Program-made: the position numbers and the translations under genes
In this document: piece after piece, positions 1 to 7,630 of the stretch
Position numbering within the stretch: position 1 is the stretch's first letter
How the letters are laid out: the number at the start of each line of letters is the position of its first letter
NCBI GenBank assembly: GCA_009695405.1
Contig: SIAZ01000055.1
Span: 1-15,908 of the forward strand
Source of the DNA: Pedosphaera sp.
Lineage (GTDB): Bacteria; Verrucomicrobiota; Verrucomicrobiia; Limisphaerales; UBA9464
DNA length: 15,908 bases
Reading direction: 5' to 3'
The notes under the pieces: model-generated
What the model was told of the DNA's origin: nothing
The model's database searches: none
What the model saw: the letters and a program-made list of their open reading frames with translations, nothing else

Positions 1-140
1 TCCTCACCGCCATCCTCATGGAAACCTCCGATGAGTGGGAAACCGGACGCGCCTACTTCTCCGACCCATCCCAATCCTAAACAACCAACCAACCCCCACC
101 TCCAAATTCAGCCTTTGACTCTTTTACAGAAAAAAAGTTG
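1..140 (+). mobile_element. Right end of an IS256-like insertion sequence (partial)
   Basis: Reading frame 3 from the window edge encodes the end of a protein with EWETGRAYF close to its stop codon at 78-80. This matches the usual C-terminus of IS256/Mutator-type transposases, which have an EW-x-x-GR-x-Y(F/L) pattern shortly before the stop. About 40 bases after the stop, an AT-rich stretch at 121-140 (TTTTACAGAAAAAAAG within it) resembles the terminal inverted repeats of this family. The other end lies outside the window, so neither the inverted repeat nor a target duplication can be confirmed. The downstream exosortase becomes recognisable immediately after this stretch, which suggests the element inserted into or recombined with that gene. 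The element boundary at about 140 is an inference. Confidence 0.55.
3..80 (+). CDS. IS256-family transposase, C-terminal fragment
   Basis: This is an open frame entering from the window edge and ending at TAA (78-80), giving about 25 residues that start LTAILMETSDEWETGR. The spacing of hydrophobic residues, the EW pair, GR and the aromatic YF agree with the extreme C-terminus of Mutator/IS256 transposases, DDE enzymes that move DNA by a copy-out mechanism. The catalytic domain lies outside the window, so activity cannot be judged. The frame overlaps the nominal start of the exosortase frame at 31, which is one reason to doubt that start. Identification rests on a short stretch and is moderately confident. 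Confidence 0.55.
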   Translation, partial: LTAILMETSDEWETGRAYFSDPSQS

Positions 141-933
141 CGCGGCCATGAATTTTGGATGGATCGTGGTCCTTCTTTGCGGTTTCATGATCACCGAAGT
201 TGCACCTGATCTGCCTCCACCTCGAATGCGGTGGACAATTCCATCGGTTACTTTGGTCATTTGCGGGTTACTAGCACTCCTGCTTTTTCAACTGTATCAG
301 GCAGCTTTCGGAACAATGCCGGCAAGTCTAATGGCTCTTGCTTTTGGATGTATGGCATTGATCACCGCCACTCTTCTTTTTGTGTTTGGGTCGGTTGCTC
401 TTGGATCTCTTGGATTTGCCTTTTATTTTCTCCTCATTGCTCTCCCGTTGCCATCAGTGGTTCAGGCATTGATTATTCCTAATCTACAAAATTTCGTCGC
501 GGCAATGGATGTGGAACTGCTCAATCTCATCGGCATTCCTGCTCAACGGCACGGCAGCATTATCCAACTGGCCACTGGCAAGGTCGGGGTCGACGATGCC
601 TGTAGCGGATTTAGATCGCTGCAATCATCGATTATGGCCGCAGTGTTCATCGGATTTTTACTCTTCAAATCTTGGGGTTGGCGTCTGGCCTTGGGTGTTT
701 TGTCGGTGTTGCTGGCTGTCCTTGGCAATCTAGGCCGTACCTTCTACCTTTGCTATGAGGGGGCATCAAAAGGGACCGATGCTGTCCGAGGTGTTCACGA
801 TGCCGCTGGTTGCTCGGTGATGGCTTTCACTGCCGCGGGCGTGGCCTTTGCCGCTTGGTTAATACTTCGACTGCAGTCAGCTCAAGCAGATTTTGAAACT
901 GGTTTGGCGACTGCAAATTCTGAAGATCTTTGA
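31..933 (+). CDS. Exosortase/archaeosortase family protein, N-terminus probably lost
   Basis: This is an integral membrane transpeptidase-like protein. Exosortases are thought to process PEP-CTERM-type sorting signals on exported proteins, usually beside exopolysaccharide genes. The catalytic signature is present: Cys191 in DDACSGFRSL, Arg236 in NLGRTFYL and His256 in VHDAAG. It also has the typical GIPAQRHGSIIQL stretch (168-180) before the Cys and several membrane helices between residues 43 and 280. Family resemblance begins near residue 40 (NFGWIVVLL, matching the usual HGxxVPLL region). The first ~39 residues are Pro/Gln/Asn-rich, lie over the transposase tail and IS end, and are unlikely to be native. 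The first membrane helix of the family is missing. The frame is open to the window edge, and ATG at 148 is the more credible start for what remains. There is no fused EpsI domain. Fold assignment is confident; whether it is functional is doubtful. Confidence 0.85.
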   Translation: MSGKPDAPTSPTHPNPKQPTNPHLQIQPLTLLQKKSCAAMNFGWIVVLLCGFMITEVAPDLPPPRMRWTIPSVTLVICGLLALLLFQLYQAAFGTMPASLMALAFGCMALITATLLFVFGSVALGSLGFAFYFLLIALPLPSVVQALIIPNLQNFVAAMDVELLNLIGIPAQRHGSIIQLATGKVGVDDACSGFRSLQSSIMAAVFIGFLLFKSWGWRLALGVLSVLLAVLGNLGRTFYLCYEGASKGTDAVRGVHDAAGCSVMAFTAAGVAFAAWLILRLQSAQADFETGLATANSEDL

Positions 934-1013
934 GGAACACTCCGAGAGAAAATAAGTGGAATTAGCTCCACGACGATCCCTTACTCGGTGCATAATCCAA
1001 GGATGAAGATGTC

Positions 1014-1736
1014 TTGATCTTGTCTCTAACTAACATGCCCGAGTCGCTGAAAGTAAATTATATTTTGTCGAGAAGTCCCGCCCCCAACTGGTCCAGTTGG
1101 GGGCGGTATAAGCCCTCTGAGGGGTTTCCTCCGAGCAAGCGAATCCTAGATTTGCTCCTGCTGATACTCTCGTCTCCATTTTGGGTCGTATTACTAATTT
1201 TGACCGCTCTCTGTGTACGGTGGAGATTGGGGGGACCGGTGATTTTCCGACAAGACCGGCCTGGATTGAAAGGGCGAATTTTTAGGATGATTAAGTTCCG
1301 CTCGATGACCGATGAGCGTGATGCCTCCGGTAAACCCTTGCCCGACGCTGTTCGACTAGTTCCTTTTGGGCGTCAACTCCGTTCTACCTCGCTTGATGAG
1401 TTCCCCAGTTTACTCTGCGTGCTGAAAGGGGAAATGTCGTTAGTAGGTCCTAGGCCTTTGCTACCCCAATATCTGGATCGATATTCCGCAGAACAAGCCC
1501 GTCGACATAATTTACCACCGGGTTTGGCTGGATGGGCGCAGATGAATGGTCGTAATGCTTTGGCGTGGGAAGACAAATTTCGACTCGACGTCTGGTACAT
1601 CGAGAACGCCAGTATCGGATTAGATATGTGGATTCTTCTTCACACAGTTTTGAAGGTCGTTCGACGTGACGGAATATCGGCGGTTGGGGACGCCACAATG
1701 CCAGAGTTCTTGGGAACCTCCTCGAGACCGGACTAA
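1014..1736 (+). CDS. Polyprenyl-phosphate hexose-1-phosphate transferase (bacterial sugar transferase, PglC/WcaJ-like)
   Basis: This enzyme transfers a sugar-1-phosphate from a nucleotide sugar to undecaprenyl phosphate, the first committed step of lipid-linked glycan assembly at the cytoplasmic membrane. The short, PglC-like form is seen: KRILDL plus a re-entrant membrane helix (42-68), PVIFRQDRPGLKGR (75-88), KFRSM (94-98), the catalytic Asp128-Glu129 pair in TSLDEFP, SLVGPRPLL (142-150) and the RHNLPPGLAGWAQMNGRN block. The start is TTG at 1014, with AAGGA at 999-1003 ten bases upstream. ATG at 1035 is the alternative. A five-codon frame (ATG 1003 to TGA 1015-1017) overlaps the TTG and might couple translation. 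The DNA for residues ~22-31 forms a perfect hairpin. The sugar specificity cannot be read from sequence. It belongs with the exosortase and ligase genes as a polysaccharide locus. Confidence 0.93.
   Translation: MILSLTNMPESLKVNYILSRSPAPNWSSWGRYKPSEGFPPSKRILDLLLLILSSPFWVVLLILTALCVRWRLGGPVIFRQDRPGLKGRIFRMIKFRSMTDERDASGKPLPDAVRLVPFGRQLRSTSLDEFPSLLCVLKGEMSLVGPRPLLPQYLDRYSAEQARRHNLPPGLAGWAQMNGRNALAWEDKFRLDVWYIENASIGLDMWILLHTVLKVVRRDGISAVGDATMPEFLGTSSRPD
1078..1106. repeat. Perfect 13-bp inverted repeat inside the 5' part of the sugar transferase gene
   Basis: CCGCCCCCAACTG (1078-1090) and its exact reverse complement CAGTTGGGGGCGG (1094-1106) are separated by GTC. This gives a very stable GC-rich hairpin about 65 bases into the coding region. 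No U-run follows, so it is not a standard intrinsic terminator. It codes for residues in the poorly conserved N-terminal segment before the membrane helix. It could slow translation, attenuate transcription or protect the mRNA, or it could be a small inserted repeat. Confidence 0.85.
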
Positions 1737-1881
1737 TCTCAAAAGTAACTAGGTTCCGTGGAGTGAAAGAGTTTCGTCTAGTTGGCTAGAGCTCAGTCTC
1801 CTTTTGAAAATAAAACCCAGTGTGCCTCGGGTATGATCGAAGTCAAAAAATGCCTAAGCGTTGATGCAGATCACCAAAGGA
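1737..1881. other. Intergenic region between convergent genes
   Basis: This is the gap between the sugar transferase stop and the stop of the minus-strand kinase. A short TCTAG/CTAGA inverted repeat with a TTGG loop lies near 1777-1790. A run of six A at about 1846-1851 would read as T6 on the minus strand, but no convincing GC stem precedes it. No gene or clear terminator was recognised. Confidence 0.4.
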
Positions 1882-2991
1882 TCAAATAGAGTTTGCATAT
1901 TTCTGCATGACCTCCTCCTGTTTCTCGATGCTTTCTACCAGATGAAATTGGGTTCGGGTTCGGTCGAGATTATGTTCCGGCCGATGAACTCGAAAATAGG
2001 TATCGCCGCTCAGATAATCAGTCAGGAATCGAAGTCCGATCGTGAAGCTAAGCAACTTTCCAGAAAAAGCGATCAAGGCGCGCTCATGACGGTTTAGCAT
2101 AGGTCCAGCCGCTTCGATGTAACCGAGGCAAAGTTTGCGGAAAAGAGGCATCTGCATTTCCACTTTGGACAAGTCCCGTTCGTCTTCCACGGTTGGGCTA
2201 GTGGTCGTCCGCACCATATCTCCAAAGTCATAAAGCGCACACCCCGGCATGACTGTGTCTAGATCGACGACACAGATCGCCTTTTGAGTGATATCATCGA
2301 GCATCACATTATTGAATTTAGTATCGTTATGAGTTGCGCGCTCTGGGATTCGGCCTCGTTCCATCTCTTTGAGAATGACATCGCAAATTTTCTCTCGTTT
2401 TAAGGCAAAGTTGATTTGGGCTATCGCGCCGGAGACACGTTTGCAGGCGTCGGCCTTGATCGCAAGTTGCAGTGCATCATATCGACGGCGGGTGTTGTGA
2501 AAATAAGGGATAGTTTCGATCAAGCGATCCCCACCAAGGTCAGCTAAGGAGCTTTGGAAAGCACCGAAGGCTTTACCCGCTTCGTAAGCGTGGGCGGGTG
2601 AAGTTACCGATTCATAAGATTTGACTCTCTCCACCAAGATAAACGTCCTCCAACAGGCTCCTTCGGGCGCCTGATAATATAAGTGACCTGCTCGGGTCGG
2701 GATAATGGTCAGAACTCGACGACTAATATCAGCGAAGCCGCCTGCTTCTAGTCGCCGTCGCTGATGCTGGGTGGTCCGGTAAATATTTGTCATCACTGCA
2801 TCCGGATTTTTAAATACATCAGTGTTCAGCTTTTGATGAACATACCGAACCGTACTACCCCCTTGTTCGTAGGTGGCGAAGTAGGTCTCGTTAATATGTC
2901 CAATCTTGCAGGGAGCGACATATTGAAGGTCACCGTAGATCTGAAACTGATGGGAGATAGCCATAATCTCAACAGGGTTATAAGCAGCCAT
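1882..2991 (-). CDS. Aminoglycoside-phosphotransferase-fold sugar kinase, N-acetylhexosamine 1-kinase-like
   Basis: This is a cytoplasmic kinase of the APH/choline-kinase fold. NahK-type members phosphorylate N-acetylglucosamine or N-acetylgalactosamine at C1, feeding UDP-sugar synthesis. Seen: an N-lobe GHINETYF segment (31-38), QKLNTDVFKNPDAVMTNI (53-70), a catalytic loop HNDTKFNN with Asp223 and Asn228, and a metal-binding VVDLDTVMPG with Asp243/Asp245, followed by DFGDMVRT. The order and wording of these motifs are closer to NahK-type kinases than to antibiotic kinases. The 369-residue length fits. The start is ATG at 2991 with GGAG/AAGG just upstream on the minus strand; Met10 is an alternative. 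It sits on the opposite strand inside a polysaccharide gene group, so a role in supplying aminosugar-1-phosphate is plausible but inferred. Substrate is unproven. Confidence 0.85.
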   Translation of the reverse strand: MAAYNPVEIMAISHQFQIYGDLQYVAPCKIGHINETYFATYEQGGSTVRYVHQKLNTDVFKNPDAVMTNIYRTTQHQRRRLEAGGFADISRRVLTIIPTRAGHLYYQAPEGACWRTFILVERVKSYESVTSPAHAYEAGKAFGAFQSSLADLGGDRLIETIPYFHNTRRRYDALQLAIKADACKRVSGAIAQINFALKREKICDVILKEMERGRIPERATHNDTKFNNVMLDDITQKAICVVDLDTVMPGCALYDFGDMVRTTTSPTVEDERDLSKVEMQMPLFRKLCLGYIEAAGPMLNRHERALIAFSGKLLSFTIGLRFLTDYLSGDTYFRVHRPEHNLDRTRTQFHLVESIEKQEEVMQKYANSI

Positions 2992-3138
2992 ACCTTACTC
3001 CGAGTTTTACCTGGATGATCAGCTATTTGACAAGCTATCAAGATTGAATTTCGGAGTTTTGATTCCACTAACATGACAGCAGGATTCACTATTTAGGGGA
3101 CTTACCTTCTCCTCTGTGTCTTAAATAAGTCTTCAAAA
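2992..3138. promoter_or_regulatory. Divergent intergenic region with an AGCTAT direct repeat
   Basis: This 147-bp gap separates the minus-strand kinase from the plus-strand lipoprotein gene, so it should contain promoters in both directions. AGCTAT occurs at 3021-3026 and again at 3033-3038, one turn of helix apart, around a TTGACA (3027-3032) that resembles a -35 box on the plus strand. No good -10 lies at the right distance. On the minus strand TTGTCA followed 17 bases later by GTAAAA is a weak candidate. The repeat could be a regulator site; this is tentative. Confidence 0.3.
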
Positions 3139-4377
3139 ATGAATCGAAACCTCAAAAGCAACCGTTCTAATCGGAAGTGGCCAGCAACCCTTTTGGGAGC
3201 TTTAGCCCTTTTTCTCTTGGGATGCCATTGTATCGATCCTATCTCGACATCCACTGCGGCCACAGATGCTGCCCGTCGAGCGCGGATGTCGGGGCCCTCT
3301 CATCGTTTCCCAATAGGTATCTACGGGGTTGGAACTGTACCCGATCTCGAAGCGGTCAGTGCTGCGGGATTTTCTTTGGTGACGGGTCCCTTAAACCGCG
3401 ATTTTATGGGAACTGCATTGGCCCGAGGCGTCGGAGTTATTGCGAGTCCTGGGACCTCAGCGGGCCCGAGCTTTGATCCTGTGGCAGCACGCATTGCAAT
3501 AGGGCAGTGGGATCGTCATCGGGCATTGGCTGCATGGTATGTGATTGATGAACCCGATATGGCTGGGTTAGCACCGGACTCCGTAGAATTGGCTCATAAA
3601 ACCCTGTTAAATGCTGGGGCATCAAAGCCAACCGCCTTGGTGGTTTGTCGTGGCCCAAATCTGGCGTTGTTTCATTCGACCGATATTTTAATGGTCGATT
3701 TTTATCCAGTAGGCTGGATTCCCATCCCCGCTTTTTTTCAACACATGCGCCACGGCGCGACGGCCGCAAGTGCGGCTAACAAGAAGTTTATCGCAGTCAT
3801 TCAGGCGATGGATTGGGACCTCTACCGTGAAGACTTCCCTTTCCCTGAACCTTTTCAACCTCGGCCGCCCTCTGAAGCTGAACTCCGCAGTATGGCTTGG
3901 GGTTCCCGAGTTCTTGGCGCAGACGGTCTCTTTTTTTATCCTTACCGAGACGGCAAATGGGAGATGCCCGAGCGACCCGAGACGTGGAAAGCTCTAACCA
4001 ATGTAGTGCATGAGATCCGTCACTGGGAAACCATCTTCGCTGCCGCCCGCTCAGGATACCCGCCGAGTACCGAAATGGTATCTGAGTATTTTAATGAAGC
4101 ATTGGAAGCCCCCATTCTCTGGTCTGTACGAAAAGTTGAGTGCGGTAATGCTCATGTGGCAACGGGTAACTACTGGATAATGGTAAACACAACCGAACGA
4201 ATTCAACACTTTCGAGTTCTGGATACGGAGTGGCAAAACACAAGCCAACTCAGTCTTTTGACGGGAGAAAAGATGGTCATAGACGAAGACGGTTGGATAG
4301 AAGGTTTGAAGCCGTTCGAAGTACGTATTTTGGGGCCTGTGGTTTCGGCACTGGAATCTTCCAAGGTAACTAAATGA
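3139..4377 (+). CDS. Putative lipoprotein with a glycoside-hydrolase-like TIM barrel
   Basis: The N-terminus is a lipoprotein signal: basic residues, a hydrophobic core (17-27) and the lipobox LLGC with Cys29 as the predicted lipid anchor. The mature part starts with a Thr/Ala-rich linker (35-48). It then shows alternating strand and helix segments typical of a TIM barrel, for example FPIGIYGVG (57-65), AAGFSLVTGP (75-84), AWYVIDEPDM (132-141) and ILMVDFYPVGW. Glu138 in DEP sits where many retaining glycoside hydrolases keep their acid/base Glu. A C-terminal beta-rich segment (about 330-405) may be a small accessory domain. No exact family was recognised. Its place between the kinase and the O-antigen ligase suggests trimming or remodelling of the polysaccharide at the cell surface, which is inference. 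There is no obvious Shine-Dalgarno before the ATG. Confidence 0.7.
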   Translation: MNRNLKSNRSNRKWPATLLGALALFLLGCHCIDPISTSTAATDAARRARMSGPSHRFPIGIYGVGTVPDLEAVSAAGFSLVTGPLNRDFMGTALARGVGVIASPGTSAGPSFDPVAARIAIGQWDRHRALAAWYVIDEPDMAGLAPDSVELAHKTLLNAGASKPTALVVCRGPNLALFHSTDILMVDFYPVGWIPIPAFFQHMRHGATAASAANKKFIAVIQAMDWDLYREDFPFPEPFQPRPPSEAELRSMAWGSRVLGADGLFFYPYRDGKWEMPERPETWKALTNVVHEIRHWETIFAAARSGYPPSTEMVSEYFNEALEAPILWSVRKVECGNAHVATGNYWIMVNTTERIQHFRVLDTEWQNTSQLSLLTGEKMVIDEDGWIEGLKPFEVRILGPVVSALESSKVTK

Positions 4378-4448
4378 ACGTCCTTTCGCGCCTAACCCCC
4401 TCTTAGAATGTACCAAGGTCGACTTCCGTCTTTAAAATTCTATTCCCC

Positions 4449-5909
4449 TTGAAGCCTACACCCAAAATTTACCGATGGCTGGATAGCACCTCCGGTTTGT
4501 TGTTGTTAGCAATGATTGTCTTCACGCCTTGGGCATGCGGAACCACAACAACCCTACCTATTTGGACCATGAATACCGGGGGCTTCCTGTTAGGCGCGTT
4601 CTGGATTGGTAAATGTTTGTATCGGAGGCTTAATCAGTATTCCCCCGGCTGGATTGAAGGATCGCTCGGTTCGGTTTGGCCTATTCGATGGGCCGGCGCG
4701 GGGACTATTTTCCTTTTGGCCTATGTCCTTGTCAGCACTCTGAATCCAAGTTCGGAGATTCAGTACACCTACGATTTGGATTATGCCGTACCAACAGGGA
4801 TTAAGTTTACCCACTTTTGGAACCCTATTCTTTGGCTGCCCCATAGCTTTGATGGACCGCGCACATTAAGGGCTTTTTGGAAATATTTAGCGATGACACT
4901 CAGTTTCTGGGCCGCACGAGACTGGCTGTTGACCTGTTCACGAAACGAACGAAAAAACAAACTAGAAGGGACACTGAAATTTCCAACAGATCGAATTCAA
5001 GTTCTTCTCTGGACTCTGTCGATCAACACCGCTGCCCTTTCCCTTGAGGGTATCCTGCAGCGCTTAGATCATACACAACTGTTGCTCTGGTACTTCCCTA
5101 ATCACGAGAACGGAGGTGAAGGGGCCTTTGGGCCTTTTTCTTACCAATCCAATGGGGCTCAGTATTTAAATCTAATATGGCCGGTGATGTTAGGATTTTG
5201 GTGGGTGCAAAGGGGGCGGAATTTAGAAATGCGCGGACCATCGACAAAAGCAGGTGGTGAGTCACATGTAATCCTTCCAATCCTCATCGGATTAGTTGCT
5301 GCGGGAGTCTTCCTAACTCGAAGTAAAATAGGCTTCGCGTTGATGGCTGGAATGTTGGCGGTCGGGTTCCTGATCCTTTGGTTTTCCAGTCAACATCAGC
5401 GGTCAACAAAATTTCTGTTGATTGGGACGTTTGGAGGGTTAGTCGCCTTGGGCGGATGGTTGGGTGGTGACGCTTTGAGAGACCGGTTTCTAGGGGCGGA
5501 TTACGAAACTTGGAGTGGGCGGAAGGAGACTTATCAACACGCTCGCCAAATGCAGTCTGACTTCCAAGTTTTCGGTTCGGGGGCTGAGACCTTTATGCCT
5601 CTCTACTACATGTACCACGATGATTCATCGGGGTGGTCCGCCTATGCGCACGACGACTTTATGGAAACGAGGATCACTCTGGGATGGATTGGTTTTGGGA
5701 CTGTAGTGTCTATCTTTGCTGCTATTTGTTGCGGGGTGCTTGCTGGACGTGGAATCGGGATGCGCCGAGAATTCCTGTTATTGTTCGGCCTTGCCATGAG
5801 CGGATTGATGGCGCATTCAGCGTTTGATTTGCCCTTTCAGATTTACGCTATTCATTTTCAGTTTTTGATCCTTTGCGCTCTAGCCACCTGCTTTCGATGG
5901 CAGAGATAA
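4449..5909 (+). CDS. O-antigen ligase / Wzy-like polysaccharide polymerase membrane protein
   Basis: This is a 486-residue membrane protein with about ten or more hydrophobic segments, including residues 15-32, 42-56, 80-95, a central run beginning near 275, and a C-terminal pair after 415. Wzy_C/WaaL family hallmarks are visible: FGPFSYQSNGAQYLNLIWP before the central helices, an LTRSKIG loop after a helix, and a large periplasmic loop holding GSGAETFMPLYY and AHDDFMETRITLGWIG. That loop corresponds to the family's G-x-G...AHNxxL...E-x-G block. The family joins or polymerises undecaprenyl-linked glycans at the outer face of the inner membrane. The only start consistent with the frame is TTG at 4449, as the in-frame stop at 4404 leaves no ATG or GTG between, and it lacks a Shine-Dalgarno. 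Ligase and polymerase roles cannot be separated from sequence alone. Confidence 0.85.
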   Translation: MKPTPKIYRWLDSTSGLLLLAMIVFTPWACGTTTTLPIWTMNTGGFLLGAFWIGKCLYRRLNQYSPGWIEGSLGSVWPIRWAGAGTIFLLAYVLVSTLNPSSEIQYTYDLDYAVPTGIKFTHFWNPILWLPHSFDGPRTLRAFWKYLAMTLSFWAARDWLLTCSRNERKNKLEGTLKFPTDRIQVLLWTLSINTAALSLEGILQRLDHTQLLLWYFPNHENGGEGAFGPFSYQSNGAQYLNLIWPVMLGFWWVQRGRNLEMRGPSTKAGGESHVILPILIGLVAAGVFLTRSKIGFALMAGMLAVGFLILWFSSQHQRSTKFLLIGTFGGLVALGGWLGGDALRDRFLGADYETWSGRKETYQHARQMQSDFQVFGSGAETFMPLYYMYHDDSSGWSAYAHDDFMETRITLGWIGFGTVVSIFAAICCGVLAGRGIGMRREFLLLFGLAMSGLMAHSAFDLPFQIYAIHFQFLILCALATCFRWQR

Positions 5910-5947
5910 TCACGCCCTCTTTTTTCAAAAATCACCTCAACACAGCA

Positions 5948-6029
5948 TTGAAAGCCACCGTTTCAAAAATTGAAATTTGTCCTTTCGTTGTTTGCTCACG
6001 AACCCTTTTCTACGGTTTCAAAGTTGAAA
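5948..6029. promoter_or_regulatory. Operator-like cluster of TTTCAA/TTGAAA palindromes
   Basis: Two near-identical palindromes lie upstream of the dehydratase: TTTCAA-AAA-TTGAAA (5961-5975) and TTTCAA-AG-TTGAAA (6016-6029). Their starts are 55 bases apart, about five helical turns. A further TTGAAA half-site is at 5948-5953. The second palindrome lies just after a weak promoter-like pair (TTGTTT, 17 bases, TACGGT at 6011-6016), which would place it over the transcription start. The layout suits a dimeric repressor that binds both sites and loops the DNA, possibly a GntR- or LacI-type sugar-acid regulator. The regulator is not in the window. The repeats are seen; the function is inferred. Confidence 0.5.
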
Positions 6030-6052
6030 TTCGCAGCCTGTTTTAAAGTATT

Positions 6053-7588
6053 ATGAGCCTAAACTCGAGTGAACCTTTCATCCGCTTACATTCCAACGAT
6101 TCTGTTGCTGTGGCCCGCCGTCGTCTCTTGCTGGGCGAGGTTGTCGGTGGATTGACTGTCTGCAGTACGGTGCCAGCGGCCCATAAAATCGCTCTCTTTG
6201 ATCTGCCAGCGGGCGCGGCAATTCTAAAATATGGACAATTCATTGGGCGTGCCTTAACCGACATCAGCGCTGGATCTCATGTGCATGTTCATAATGTAGA
6301 TACGGGAGAACTTTCGACCGCGGGCCATTTCATTTTACCGACCACGCCATGGCCCCTATTGCCCGAGCAAGAACGACGGACATTTCAGGGTTTTAGCCGT
6401 CCCTGTGGCCGCGCTGGTACTCGAAACTTTGTGGCGGTGATTTCTTCCGTTAACTGTTCAGCGAGCGTTTCACACTATGTCGCGCGTCGGTTCACGCTCG
6501 ACGTCTTGCGCCAAGACTTCCCTGAGGTTGATGGAGTGATAGCCTTAACTCACAAGGCAGGTTGCGCTACTCCCGATGACACCACTGCACTACTACAGAG
6601 GGTGCTGGCGGGGATGGCGCGGCATCCCAATATAGGTGCCTACGTCATAATCGGCTTGGGGTGTGAAACAAATCAGGCGGCGACAATGGTCCGCCAACAG
6701 GGGTTGGACCTATCCGAAAACGGAACAGAGTCACCGATAATCCTAACTATTCAGCAACAGGGCGGAATCGCGAAAACGGTGGAGGAGGGGGTGAAAGCGG
6801 TGGCCCGTTTATTGCCCGCAGTGAATGCCTGCCGGCGTTCTTCACAACCACTCAACCGTTTGTTTGTTGCTTTAAATTGTGGAGGATCTGATGGTAATAG
6901 TGGAATCACCGCAAACCCAGCAGTGGGAGTAGCTTCAGATTTAATTGTGCGTCATGGTGGCACAACCGTTTTAGCGGAGACCCCAGAAATTTATGGGGCC
7001 GAACATTTACTAACTCGACGCGCTATTTCTAAAGAGGTCTCGGATGCCTTATTGGAACGGGTCCGTTGGTGGGAGTCGTATGCTCAATTACATGGAGCTT
7101 CGATTAGCAACAATCCTTCCGCTGGAAATAAAGAGGGCGGACTAACCACTATTTTTGAGAAAAGTCTTGGGGCAGTCGCCAAGGGGGGGCAAGCCCCACT
7201 CATGTCTGTGCTTCAATATGCCGAAACGGTAAAGGGACCTGGCTTCTGTTTCATGGATACCCCTGGTTATGATCCGGTCAGCATGACGGGACTGGTGGCG
7301 GGAGGTTGTAATGTGGGAGTGTTCACCACTGGGCGAGGTAGCGTTTACGGATGCAAACCGGCACCGTGCATCAAAGTGGCTACCCATACGCCTTTGTATC
7401 GTTGGATGGCCGACGATATGGATCTTAATGCGGGAACGATCTTGGATGGCACCGAGTCCATACACGAGGTAGGGTTGCGGGTTTTCGAGAGCATTCTAGC
7501 AACCGCCAGTGGTGAGCGGACCAAGAGTGAGTTGGCAGGAATCGGTGACGAAGAGTTTGCTCCGTGGCAACCAGGCCCGGTTTTTTGA
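6053..7588 (+). CDS. UxaA/GarD-family sugar-acid dehydratase (altronate or galactarate dehydratase)
   Basis: This enzyme family dehydrates D-altronate (giving 2-keto-3-deoxygluconate) or galactarate, in the cytoplasmic breakdown of uronic and aldaric acids. Members are iron-dependent. The protein has the full two-part layout: an N-terminal SAF domain (about 8-84) and the UxaA core (about 110-505). Visible core motifs are RPCGRAGTRN (116-125), THKAGC, GLGCE, CGGSDGNSGITANPAVG, ETPEIYGAEHLL, NPSAGNKEGGL, FMDTPGYDPVS and FTTGRGSVYGCKPAP, so cysteines and histidines likely to bind metal are kept. The C-terminus EFAPWQPGPVF matches the family ending. The 511-residue length is normal. It has its own upstream region with palindromes, suggesting substrate-induced control. 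Without partner uxaB/uxaC genes nearby, altronate versus galactarate cannot be decided. Confidence 0.93.
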   Translation: MSLNSSEPFIRLHSNDSVAVARRRLLLGEVVGGLTVCSTVPAAHKIALFDLPAGAAILKYGQFIGRALTDISAGSHVHVHNVDTGELSTAGHFILPTTPWPLLPEQERRTFQGFSRPCGRAGTRNFVAVISSVNCSASVSHYVARRFTLDVLRQDFPEVDGVIALTHKAGCATPDDTTALLQRVLAGMARHPNIGAYVIIGLGCETNQAATMVRQQGLDLSENGTESPIILTIQQQGGIAKTVEEGVKAVARLLPAVNACRRSSQPLNRLFVALNCGGSDGNSGITANPAVGVASDLIVRHGGTTVLAETPEIYGAEHLLTRRAISKEVSDALLERVRWWESYAQLHGASISNNPSAGNKEGGLTTIFEKSLGAVAKGGQAPLMSVLQYAETVKGPGFCFMDTPGYDPVSMTGLVAGGCNVGVFTTGRGSVYGCKPAPCIKVATHTPLYRWMADDMDLNAGTILDGTESIHEVGLRVFESILATASGERTKSELAGIGDEEFAPWQPGPVF

Positions 7589-7630
7589 GGCTTGATTTGG
7601 CGGAATGACTCGATGAGTTTAACAGACGCT

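Noticed and set aside
1846..1871. Possible terminator (T6 on the minus strand) after the kinase gene
   Set aside because: Only about three base pairs can form before the T-run, too weak for an intrinsic terminator.
1882..2991. Antibiotic-resistance aminoglycoside phosphotransferase
   Set aside because: The fold is shared, but the motifs GHINETY, QKLNTDVFKNP and DLDTVMPG fit sugar 1-kinases better than drug kinases.
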